Assembly (NCBI RefSeq): GCF_004151485.1
Contig: NZ_SBFF01000007.1
Location: 62,001 to 126,000, forward strand
Direction of reading: 5' to 3'
Length of the DNA: 64,000 nt
Origin: Sphingosinicella sp. CPCC 101087
Lineage (GTDB): Bacteria > Pseudomonadota > Alphaproteobacteria > Sphingomonadales > Sphingomonadaceae
A model generated the notes under the pieces. It was not told the origin of the DNA. It searched no databases and saw only the letters and a list, made by a program, of their open reading frames with translations. Within the stretch, counting starts at the first letter, position 1; each line of letters starts with the position of its first letter. Both the position numbers and the translations under genes were made by a program. Of this stretch, positions 8,980 through 16,437 are shown piece after piece.

Positions 8980-11265
8980 CTAGCGCCGCAGCCGATCGAT
9001 CGCCTGGGCAAGGGCAACGTAGAGCTTGCCCATGTCGGAGGAGAGGAGCGTGACACCGAGCGTCGCGCCGTCGCGTTCGGCGAGGACGCGCCGAAGCATC
9101 GCCTCGAAATCGTGGACGTAGCGATTCACCTGCTCGCGGAAGTCCGTCTCTTCCTCGTAGTGGCGCTGGATCTCACGCGCTTCGCCCGAATCGAGCAGGC
9201 GAACCGCGCGACGGGTGAAGACGCCGCGATCACCCTTCAGGTAAGCGGCCCAGGCGCTGTCCGCGACTTCGTTGGAGAGGATCTTGCTGACGTCGATCGC
9301 GGTCGAGTTGAGCGCCTCGATCAGCAGCGAAACGCGGCGCGTCAGATTCTCGGCGGCATTCTCCTCACGCAACGCCTGGTCCTCGGCAATTCGATCCTCG
9401 ATCGCGACGGCGGTCTCGCTCATCACCAATAGCTGCCGGGTCAGCCGCTCGCTCGCCTGCCGGGCGACGGCCATCGCTCGCTGCGACGCAGCCGCGAGCT
9501 CGGCGAGCTGATCCTCGACCGGCTCGGTCACGGCGCCGACGACGGCCTTGCGACTCGCCTCGGCGAGCTTCGCGGCGCTTTCGGGAATGGCCGCGGCAAT
9601 GGCCTCGCGAGCGTGGACGGCGGCCTGCTGCGCCGCCTCGCGCACGCGCACCAGCGACTCGATGAGCTGCGGTCCGGTCTCCTGGGCGAGCCGCGCCGCG
9701 GATCCATCCGTCGCCTCGACGGTTGCGCCGAGCGCCCGCAGCCGATCTTCCGCCTGTGCCGTGCCTTCACGTACCTGCTCGAGCAGCGCATCCAGCGACG
9801 CTCGCTGGCGGACCACGCTCTTCTCGCTTTCCGACAGCGACTCGGCCGCCATGGCCGCCGCCGCCTGTATGGCTTCGACCGATGGGACCGCCGCGAGGGC
9901 CGCGGCACCAGTCTGTCCCGCCCGAGCCTCGACATCGGCCAGCGCGCTCGGCAGCTGTTCGCGCAGCTGCGCGGTGATCTCGGTCAGGGTCGCCGCCATC
10001 TGATGGGCGCGATCGATCAGATCGCCCGAAGCGGATTCGCCTTTGGCGACCTCGGCGTGGAGCGCCTGGGCCACCCCTTTCAGCGCCTCCATCGACTGCG
10101 ACAGGCGGGCATTGTGCGTGTCGCCATGCTCGCCCAGCATCGCAATCTGTCCGTCGATCTCGGCCAGGCGCGACGAAAGGCCGGTGACGAGAGCCTGTGT
10201 GGCCGCTTCCTGGGCGGCGAGCTGGCCGGCCAACGTCTCCAGATGGGCGCCGACCTGTTCGAGTCGCTCGGACAGGCGGCGAGTCGCCTCGGCGCCGGCA
10301 TGCTCGAAGGCCGCGCGGCTCTGTTCGACCATGGCCAGCATCGTTCGGCCCTGTTCCTCGATACCGGCCCGGGCATGATCGACCGAATCGGAAGCGCGGG
10401 TCATCGCGCCGTCCACCGCGGCGTTCATCTGTACCGCGGCCTGATCGATCCGCTCGGCGGCGGCGCCGGTGCTGCTTTCGATCCTGGCGATCTGCGCGCC
10501 GAGGCGCTGCGCGGCGCCCCCGAGCGTCTCGTCGGCGTCGCGACCGCGCGCCGAAAGCGCCGCCAGATGGGCCTCCAGGGCAGCGGCCTGCTCGTGCGCG
10601 CTGAGGCCGGCCGTCCGCAGCGCGTCGGCGGCGGCGCGGGCCTGGGCCTCGGCCTGCGGCAAGTCGCTCATCAGCGCGCCGATATCGACGCGCGCCGTGG
10701 CCGCGGCATTGTCCAACGCCTGCGCCTTGCGATCGAGTTCGGCCGTCTCTCGCGCCAGGTAATGGGTCACTCGGCCGAGCCGGTCTGACGCTTCGTCGCC
10801 GAGCGACATCAGGCGCGCCGCTTCCTCGCTCAAGGCGGCGCGATTCTCCTGAAGCCGGCCCGCGACGATGCCGAGGACGCTCTCCAGCGCCTGGCTCTCG
10901 CGCCGCATCTCCTGCACGGCAAGGGTGAAGCGCTCCGTCTCTCGGCGGGAGCTGCGACCGAAGAGGAGCCAGGCCGAAGCGAGCAGGATCAGCGGGACGC
11001 TGATCGTCGTTACCCACCCGGTCCAGGCGGCGAGGCTCGGCACCGGCCAGCTCTGGCCGACGGCGAGGCCGGCGACGACGAGCCAGCCGATCGCGAGCAA
11101 GGCCAGGGATACGGCAAGGGCGCGCCGCCCCCCAGGGACCGACTCGTCCCTCTCGGAAGGTTCGACAACCGGCGACTCGGCTTCAGGAAGGGCGAACGCC
11201 TGCTCGCCTTCATATTCGGTGTCGCCCTGCGGCAGCGCTTCGGCCCGCTCGGCCCCCATGCTCAT
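8980..11265 (-). CDS. Two-TM, long coiled-coil membrane protein (TipN-like topology)
   Basis: A 761-residue protein. An acidic N-terminal tail of about 48 residues is followed by two hydrophobic segments (about 49-70 and 86-105). Then comes a very long Ala/Glu/Gln/Arg-rich coiled coil (about 110-640) full of A-x-x-L and heptad-like patterns. A more globular conserved-looking C-terminal segment (about 645-761) contains ILSNEVADSAWAAYLKGDRG and a repeated-charge helix ending in IDRLRR. No enzymatic motif is seen. The topology resembles polar scaffold proteins such as Caulobacter TipN, but that is a comparison of layout, not a demonstrated homology. It is divergent from the Hpt-like gene, sharing a 69-bp intergenic region with a TTAAC inverted repeat. 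A structural or positioning role at the membrane is inferred. Confidence 0.8.
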   Translation of the reverse strand: MSMGAERAEALPQGDTEYEGEQAFALPEAESPVVEPSERDESVPGGRRALAVSLALLAIGWLVVAGLAVGQSWPVPSLAAWTGWVTTISVPLILLASAWLLFGRSSRRETERFTLAVQEMRRESQALESVLGIVAGRLQENRAALSEEAARLMSLGDEASDRLGRVTHYLARETAELDRKAQALDNAAATARVDIGALMSDLPQAEAQARAAADALRTAGLSAHEQAAALEAHLAALSARGRDADETLGGAAQRLGAQIARIESSTGAAAERIDQAAVQMNAAVDGAMTRASDSVDHARAGIEEQGRTMLAMVEQSRAAFEHAGAEATRRLSERLEQVGAHLETLAGQLAAQEAATQALVTGLSSRLAEIDGQIAMLGEHGDTHNARLSQSMEALKGVAQALHAEVAKGESASGDLIDRAHQMAATLTEITAQLREQLPSALADVEARAGQTGAAALAAVPSVEAIQAAAAMAAESLSESEKSVVRQRASLDALLEQVREGTAQAEDRLRALGATVEATDGSAARLAQETGPQLIESLVRVREAAQQAAVHAREAIAAAIPESAAKLAEASRKAVVGAVTEPVEDQLAELAAASQRAMAVARQASERLTRQLLVMSETAVAIEDRIAEDQALREENAAENLTRRVSLLIEALNSTAIDVSKILSNEVADSAWAAYLKGDRGVFTRRAVRLLDSGEAREIQRHYEEETDFREQVNRYVHDFEAMLRRVLAERDGATLGVTLLSSDMGKLYVALAQAIDRLRR

Positions 11266-11306
11266 GACCGGACTCTATCACTTTGGGCCGGGGATGAAAC
11301 GGTCCC

Positions 11307-11329
11307 TTAACACGGTTCGCCGTAGTTAA
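11307..11329. promoter_or_regulatory. Inverted repeat with TTAAC/GTTAA arms and UUCG-loop core
   Basis: TTAAC (11307-11311), ACGG, loop TTCG, CCGT, A, GTTAA (11325-11329). The centre is a 4-bp stem with a stable UUCG-type tetraloop, and the outer arms contain two TTAA half-sites 15 nt apart. It sits in the 69-bp space between two divergent starts (11265 minus and 11335 plus), so it could act as a shared operator. The spacing differs from the CtrA consensus (N7), so CtrA binding is uncertain. Confidence 0.45.
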
Positions 11330-11334
11330 ATGTC

Positions 11335-11637
11335 ATGGCATATGATCCGGGAGCTTTGAACGCGTCGCTTGCCGCCGCCGTCGGCAGCGACAGCGACCTC
11401 GTGGCCGAGCTTCGCACCGCCTTCATCGAAAGCGCCGGCCGCCAGCTCGACCTGATGGGCCGGGCCCGTTGCGACGCGAACTGGGTGATCGCCGCCTCCC
11501 GCCTCAAGAGCCTCGCCGCCAGCTTTGGCGCGGCCGGTCTCGGCAGCCTGTCCGACGAAGCGCTCGAAGGGGCGCCGGGCGATCCGGTCGTGCTGCGCAA
11601 GATCGCTGCCGCCATCGACGATTTCGCCAAGGCGTAG
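11335..11637 (+). CDS. Degenerate Hpt-like (histidine phosphotransfer) domain protein
   Basis: A 100-residue all-helical protein whose centre (WVIAASRLKSLAASFGA, about 50-66) aligns by eye with the Hpt signature AHxLKGxAxxxGA. At the position of the phosphorylated His there is Ser55, and the glycine after Lys58 is Ser59, so it cannot serve as a normal phosphorelay intermediate. The flanking helices (LVAELRTAFIESAGRQLDLM and DEALEGAPGDPVVLRKIAAAI) fit a four-helix Hpt bundle. ATG 11335 has no obvious Shine-Dalgarno and lies just after the TTAAC inverted repeat. Neighbours are a divergent coiled-coil scaffold and, downstream, a DUF2336 protein and a His-less kinase. A protein-binding role in a pseudo-phosphorelay is inferred. 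Confidence 0.8.
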   Translation: MAYDPGALNASLAAAVGSDSDLVAELRTAFIESAGRQLDLMGRARCDANWVIAASRLKSLAASFGAAGLGSLSDEALEGAPGDPVVLRKIAAAIDDFAKA

Positions 11638-11730
11638 GCGCCGCTCGAAACTTAGTCCCGGCTGCACGTCCACGCTGTCTTTGCATCCGCCCCAGGTCCG
11701 CTTAGTCTCCCGCGCCTGCGGAGGGATGAT

Positions 11731-12915
11731 TTGGCACTGACGGCCCTGATTGCCGCCTATCACGATTCGGCCGAGCCGGGTGCTTTGCGCTCGACCTTGC
11801 CGCTGGCGGGCCGAACCGCGCTCGAGCGCCAGGTGCGGCTTGCCCTCGGCGCGGGCGCGGCAAGCATAGTCGTTCTGGTCGAGCGGATGCCGCCGGCGCT
11901 GACCGCCGCGATCGATCGGCTTCGGCGTGAGCGCGTGTCTGTGCATGTCGCCCGCAGCGCCGAGGAAGCTGCCGAGGCCGTTCCTCCGGATGATCGTTTG
12001 CTGTTGATCGCCGACGGCGCGATCGTCGAGCCTTCGCAACTCGAGCGTCTTGCCCGAGCCGACGGGCCGCTGGTTCTCACCGTTCCCGACGCTCCGTTCG
12101 GCGAGCTTTACGAGCGAATCGACGCGGCCTCCCGCTGGGCCGGGGTCGCAGCCGTCGACGGGGCGGTACTGCGTGAAACCGCGGCGATGCTTCAGGACTG
12201 GGACCTGCAATCCACCTTGCTCAGGCGGACTTTGCAAGCCGGTGCTCGCGCTCTGCCGGCAGAGGGAGCGGTGGCAATCCTCGACAGCGCGGTGGACCTC
12301 GCCTCCCTCGAGCGGCAGATATTGACCAGCGCGGCCGAAACCCGCGGCGGTTGGGCTGCGCGCTTGTTGTCGCCGCTGGAGCGCGCAGCCACCCACGCCC
12401 TGATGACCAGCGCGATCGGTCCGCGCGCGGCGGGCACGGCGGCGGTCGTGCTCACGGCGCTCGCAGCTGCCGCCTTCTTCTACGGCTGGCTGTGGGCCGG
12501 CCTGATCGCTCTGCTGCTTGCGACGCCGCTCGACGGAATCGCGGCGCGGCTGGCACGGCTCAGGATGCAGGACGATATCGGCCGAAGCTGGTGGTGCTAC
12601 CTTCTCCCGGCCATGGCCGGAACGGCGCTCGTGGCGCTCGCTTATGCGCTCATGCCGGCGCACGGCTGGGGCATGCTGCTCCTCGCGCTGACGACTATCG
12701 CCTTCCTTTTCGCTTTCGGCGTCGAGGCGGAGGGGCGGACGATCAGGGGAGCCCTGTTCCTCGCGGAACGCAAGGGCATGGCTTGGCTGATGCTGCCCTT
12801 CGCCTTGTTCGATGCCTGGTCTGCGGGCCTAGGGCTCTTGTTCACCTATGCCGCCGGCTCGTTCTTCTGGGCGCAGCACCAGGCGCATGCCGAAATGCCG
12901 GCGGCGCAGGATTAA
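11731..12915 (+). CDS. Nucleotidyltransferase-like / CDP-alcohol phosphatidyltransferase-like fusion, active-site residues missing
   Basis: A 394-residue protein starting at TTG 11731, with GGAGGGA just upstream (11720-11726). Residues 1-195 look like a sugar-nucleotide-transferase-type Rossmann domain (LTALIAAY, LPLAGRTALERQVRLAL, then LLLIADGAIVE in place of the metal-binding Asp region). Residues 205-390 are a membrane domain of about six helices with a CDP-alcohol phosphatidyltransferase-like segment PLDGIAARLARL at about 266-277. The usual motif D-x2-DG-x2-AR-x8-9-G-x3-D-x3-D retains only the central D268-G269...A272-R273. The first Asp is Thr265, and the last two Asp positions are Trp288 and Leu292. 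It may therefore bind but not catalyse, or be a divergent family. Function unknown. Confidence 0.75.
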   Translation: MALTALIAAYHDSAEPGALRSTLPLAGRTALERQVRLALGAGAASIVVLVERMPPALTAAIDRLRRERVSVHVARSAEEAAEAVPPDDRLLLIADGAIVEPSQLERLARADGPLVLTVPDAPFGELYERIDAASRWAGVAAVDGAVLRETAAMLQDWDLQSTLLRRTLQAGARALPAEGAVAILDSAVDLASLERQILTSAAETRGGWAARLLSPLERAATHALMTSAIGPRAAGTAAVVLTALAAAAFFYGWLWAGLIALLLATPLDGIAARLARLRMQDDIGRSWWCYLLPAMAGTALVALAYALMPAHGWGMLLLALTTIAFLFAFGVEAEGRTIRGALFLAERKGMAWLMLPFALFDAWSAGLGLLFTYAAGSFFWAQHQAHAEMPAAQD

Positions 12916-12927
12916 AGCCGGCTTAAC
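12912..12927 (+). promoter_or_regulatory. CtrA box, perfect TTAA-N7-TTAAC
   Basis: TTAA (12912-12915), seven bases AGCCGGC, TTAAC (12923-12927). This matches the established alphaproteobacterial CtrA consensus exactly. It lies 37 bp upstream of the ATG of the DUF2336 gene, a promoter-like position, and overlaps the end of the preceding gene. Regulation by CtrA is inferred from the match alone. Confidence 0.65.
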
Positions 12928-12963
12928 CCTGCATCGAATAGGGCTCGCCGCTAGAGGGATTTG

Positions 12964-14061
12964 ATGGCCGAAGCGGAATCCAGCCGGCGGAACGGGAAAA
13001 GCGACGCTGCGCGGCTGCTGCTGGCAGCGGCGCGAGAGCGATTCGCCGTGGCTGCGACAGACCTTCTGCTGCCCGATCAGGCGCGGCTGACGGAATGGCA
13101 GCGAGTCACGGCGGGCGCCTTGCTCTCCCGCCTGGTTCATTCGATCGAAGACGACCTGCGTGCCCGCCTGGCAACGCGTTTCGAAGCCCATGAAGCTGTT
13201 CACGCCGCTTTATCGTCGGCGCGGGTGCCGATCGCCGTGCCGATTCTCGAGCGCGCTCAGGCGCTGCGCGATCCCGAGCTGACGACGATGCTGGTCAGAC
13301 GCGCCGAGGAGCATCGCTTCTGGAAGGCGCGGCCGCCGGAACAGGCCGAGGAGCTTCTCTTCCAGCTGGTTCGCGACGGCGACGAGGCGGTCGCCGCCGA
13401 TGCCATGGAGCTGGTGATCGCCCGCAGCCGTCGTTTCGACCGGTTCCAGGAGCCGACCATGGCGCGCGTCGAGCTGCCGGCCGAGTTGCAGCACCGCCTC
13501 GTCTGGATGGTGGCCGCCGCCCTTCGCCAATATATCGTCCAGCAGCATGGGATCGGTGCCGTCGACGGCCCGATAGAGGAGGCTGCGGGACCGATCATCG
13601 CTTCCTACGACGAAAGCGAGACTCTGGAATCCCTCGCCATGCGCCTCGCGCGACGTCTGCACCGCACTGGCCGCCTTGACGGCCCCATGCTGGCGCGGAC
13701 CATGGAAGAGGGCATGCTCCCCTTGTTCATCGCCGGCGTGGCGGTGCTGTGCGCCCTCGACCAGGCGGCCGCGTGGGAAGTTCTTTCCGATCCGGGCGGA
13801 CGCGGCCCCGCCATGCTGCTCCGGGCCGCCGGCGTCGATCGCGACGAAGCCGCCGCCATATTGCTCGCGTTGAACATGCGCGGCCCGCTCCTCTCCGGTA
13901 TTGAGGGCGACGCTGCCGCCGCCCAGCTCGAATTGTTCGACACCGTCGATCAGGCGTCGGCACGGGAGGTCCTTCGGTTGTGGCAGGCACACCCTGCCTA
14001 TCGCGCCAGCGTCGCCCGCCTTTCGACTCGCGCCCGCTCCGCCGCGGCGGAGGCGGCATGA
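12964..14061 (+). CDS. DUF2336 domain-containing protein
   Basis: A 365-residue, soluble, mostly helical protein. It resembles the alphaproteobacterial DUF2336 family (HEAT-like helical repeats), with segments such as LSSARVPIAVPILERAQALRD (about 79-99) and ILLALNMRGPLL (about 298-309). The function of the family is not established. ATG 12964 follows a TTG in frame (12961) and GAGGG at 12954-12958. A perfect CtrA box lies 37 bp upstream, suggesting cell-cycle control. The stop overlaps the start of the following kinase-like gene as ATGA, so the two products are probably made together and may work together. Confidence 0.85.
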   Translation: MAEAESSRRNGKSDAARLLLAAARERFAVAATDLLLPDQARLTEWQRVTAGALLSRLVHSIEDDLRARLATRFEAHEAVHAALSSARVPIAVPILERAQALRDPELTTMLVRRAEEHRFWKARPPEQAEELLFQLVRDGDEAVAADAMELVIARSRRFDRFQEPTMARVELPAELQHRLVWMVAAALRQYIVQQHGIGAVDGPIEEAAGPIIASYDESETLESLAMRLARRLHRTGRLDGPMLARTMEEGMLPLFIAGVAVLCALDQAAAWEVLSDPGGRGPAMLLRAAGVDRDEAAAILLALNMRGPLLSGIEGDAAAAQLELFDTVDQASAREVLRLWQAHPAYRASVARLSTRARSAAAEAA

Positions 14062-15440
14062 GCGCGTTGGCCGAACGCGAGCGGCCGGTCACCGGGCGCG
14101 TCGATGCCGCCGGTCGCCTGGTCGAGGCCGATCCGCCGCTCGCCGAGCTGAACGCCCGCGCCGGCGGAGGGGAGGGGGGGATGCTCTCGGTGCCCCAGAT
14201 CGCCGCGCTTGCCCGACTAGCGCGTCGTCTCGGAATCACCATCTCCCGCGCCGCCATCGCCGCCGACGGCGACCGCGACATCGACTTGTGGGTCCGCGCC
14301 GATCCGGCCGGCGAGGAAGTGGCGCTTTCCATCACCGGCTGGGCGGAGCGGCCGACCCGGAGCGTCGCGCCTTCGGCCCCTGCCGAGCGCGAATCCGATT
14401 TCCTGCGCGCTTCGGCCGACTGGACCTGGGAGTGCGACGATGCGCTTCGTCTCACCGCCCTTTCCGCTGCTGCCGCCGCCAGCCTGGGCCGCTCCCCATC
14501 AGAGCTGATAGGAAAGCCGCTCACCGGCTTTTTTCGCTTCCGGGAAGGGGAGAATGGTGCGCTTCCCATCCTTGCCGCCCTCGCCGAGCATCGCCGGTTC
14601 GGAGACCAGCTCGCGGAGCTGCGGGCGGGGCGCAAGGGCCGCTACATCCTCTCGGGCGTGCCGCTGATCGACGGCATGGGCCGCTTCGCCGGCTTTCGCG
14701 GCGCCGCGGTCAGCGCGCGGACCGGCGAAGCCGCGCCACCGGGTGCCGGCCCACCCGAGGGCCGCTCCGCATTCGGCGAGCGGCTCGATCAGGCATTGCG
14801 CGCGCCGCTTGCTTACATCGTCGACCATGCCGAGCGACTGCGCATGCAAGGTGAGGGGCCGCTGCGCCGGGACTATACGGGCTATGCCGGCGACATCGCC
14901 GCGGCCGGACGGCATCTGCTCTCGCTCGTCGACGATTTGGTGGACCTTCAGGCGATCGAGCGTCCGGATTTCGCGCCCGAGGCGGAAGCGGTCGATCTTG
15001 CCGATCTCGCGCGAAGGGCCGCCGGGCTGCTCGCCGTCCGGGCGTCGGATCGGGGTGTTCGGATCGACGGGCCGACCGACGAGGAATCGCTGCCCGCGAC
15101 CGGTGATTTCACCCGCGCCCTCCAGGTGCTCATGAACCTCATCACCAACGCCATCCGCTACTCGCCACCCGGCGGGCAGGTCTGGATACGGCTAGACCGC
15201 GAAGGCGATCTCGCCGCGGTGATCGTCGCCGACCAGGGCAAGGGCATCGCAGCCGAGGATCAGGGTCGCATCTTCGGCAAGTTCGAGCGGGTCGATCCGA
15301 GCGAACCTGGCGGAAGCGGCCTCGGCCTCTATATTGCGCGGCGCCTGGCCCGTGCGATGGGGGGTGACGTCTCGGTCGACAGCGCACCGGGCCGCGGCGC
15401 CCGCTTCACCTTCACCTTGCCTCTGAGGGAAACACCCTAA
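14058..15440 (+). CDS. PAS/HATPase sensor kinase-like protein lacking the phospho-acceptor His
   Basis: A 460-residue soluble protein. A variable N-terminal region (1-110) is followed by a PAS-like domain (about 111-222: FLRASADWTWECDDALRLTALS, then LGRSPSELIGKPL), a dimerisation/HisKA-like helix pair (about 238-303) and an intact HATPase_c domain (about 312-456). The ATPase has an N-box with N364, a G1 box DQGKG at 392-396 and a G2 box GGSGLGLYIA at 418-427. In the H-box the sequence is LDQALRAPL, so Gln245 stands where the autophosphorylated His of SHELRTPL should be. No receiver domain is present. It overlaps the DUF2336 gene by 4 nt. It is probably an allosteric pseudokinase, in the manner of DivL, which also lacks the His. 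That role is inference. Confidence 0.88.
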   Translation: MSALAERERPVTGRVDAAGRLVEADPPLAELNARAGGGEGGMLSVPQIAALARLARRLGITISRAAIAADGDRDIDLWVRADPAGEEVALSITGWAERPTRSVAPSAPAERESDFLRASADWTWECDDALRLTALSAAAAASLGRSPSELIGKPLTGFFRFREGENGALPILAALAEHRRFGDQLAELRAGRKGRYILSGVPLIDGMGRFAGFRGAAVSARTGEAAPPGAGPPEGRSAFGERLDQALRAPLAYIVDHAERLRMQGEGPLRRDYTGYAGDIAAAGRHLLSLVDDLVDLQAIERPDFAPEAEAVDLADLARRAAGLLAVRASDRGVRIDGPTDEESLPATGDFTRALQVLMNLITNAIRYSPPGGQVWIRLDREGDLAAVIVADQGKGIAAEDQGRIFGKFERVDPSEPGGSGLGLYIARRLARAMGGDVSVDSAPGRGARFTFTLPLRETP

Positions 15441-15528
15441 GCCGTTGTCGATACGGCCGCGCGGCTGCCTCGCTGGACAAGGCAAAGCGCCCGGTCCACT
15501 GTTCCGTCGTGGGAAGGAGCGCTCCGGA

Positions 15529-16431
15529 TTGATCGAGCTCGATGCGCGCGCTTTCGAGCATCTTTGCCGTACCGGTGTGGTGCGGACCCAGCTCGACACG
15601 CTCGATGAGCGGCGCCGGCGAAGCATCCGGCATTTCTGGTTTCATCTCGTCGGCAGCCTGGTTCTCGCCGCCGTCGTTCTGATCTCGCTCGCCGGCTATG
15701 GCTGGCTGATCTCCGGAATCATCCTCGCCGGTCTCGTCGTCATCGTCGGCCTCTTTTTCGCTTTTCGACCGCTCGGCGCGGTCAAGGCCGAGCTCAAGCA
15801 TCCGGTCCTCGAGACGCTCGCCGGCCAGAACGGAATGGAATATCTGCCCGACGGCTTCGATCCGCCGGTCTTTCCGGAGGCAAGCCAATCCCTGTTCGGC
15901 GGCATCACGAGCTACGGCTTCACCGACCTGTTCCACGGTACCGACAAGGACCGGAAGCGCTTCGCTTTTTATGAAGGGAAGCTGGTTCGCGGCTCGGGCA
16001 AGAATGCGAAGACCTTGTTCTCCGGCCAGTTCTACGCCTTCCAGCGCCGGTCGCCCGGAAATGGTGAGACCGCGATCGTTCCCGACAAAGGCCTCTTCAA
16101 CTTCAGCAAGCCGAGCGGCTTCCAGCGGATCGGATTCGACGGCGATCCTGCTTTCGAGAGCTGCTTCGAAGTCTACACGAACGAGCCCGCGGCGAGCCTG
16201 GTTCTGCTGGAGGCCGACGCCCGGCGCACGCTGCTCGACCTGCGCGCGGGAGGCAAGACATTCGTTTATGTCGGCCCGGAAGATGTCCTGGTCGGCATCT
16301 GGGGCAAGAACCGGTTCGAGCCTGGCAGCATGTTCAGTGCGCGTCCGGGCGAGCAGCGGGTCAAAGAGATGTTCGAGGAGGTTCGCGCGGCGCTGTCGGT
16401 GATTCGAACCCTCAAGGCGGCGCTGGACTGA
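15529..16431 (+). CDS. DUF3137 domain-containing membrane protein
   Basis: A 300-residue protein with two adjacent hydrophobic segments (about 40-62 and 66-84) after a short cytoplasmic N-terminus. The beta-rich soluble domain resembles DUF3137, with TDLFHGTDKDRKRFAFYEGKL and LFSGQFYAFQ as typical segments. TTG 15529 is chosen because GGAAGGAG lies at 15512-15519 and the protein then begins IELDARAFEHL. The frame is open back to a TTG at 15445, but that extension has no recognisable content. The function of the family is unknown. It follows the kinase-like gene on the same strand and precedes a sugar kinase. Confidence 0.8.
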   Translation: MIELDARAFEHLCRTGVVRTQLDTLDERRRRSIRHFWFHLVGSLVLAAVVLISLAGYGWLISGIILAGLVVIVGLFFAFRPLGAVKAELKHPVLETLAGQNGMEYLPDGFDPPVFPEASQSLFGGITSYGFTDLFHGTDKDRKRFAFYEGKLVRGSGKNAKTLFSGQFYAFQRRSPGNGETAIVPDKGLFNFSKPSGFQRIGFDGDPAFESCFEVYTNEPAASLVLLEADARRTLLDLRAGGKTFVYVGPEDVLVGIWGKNRFEPGSMFSARPGEQRVKEMFEEVRAALSVIRTLKAALD

Positions 16432-16437
16432 GCCAAC

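Noticed and set aside
11307-11329. Two TTAA half-sites before the Hpt-like gene as a CtrA box
   Set aside because: Spacing is 15 bp and the arms are inverted, not direct; kept only as an inverted repeat.
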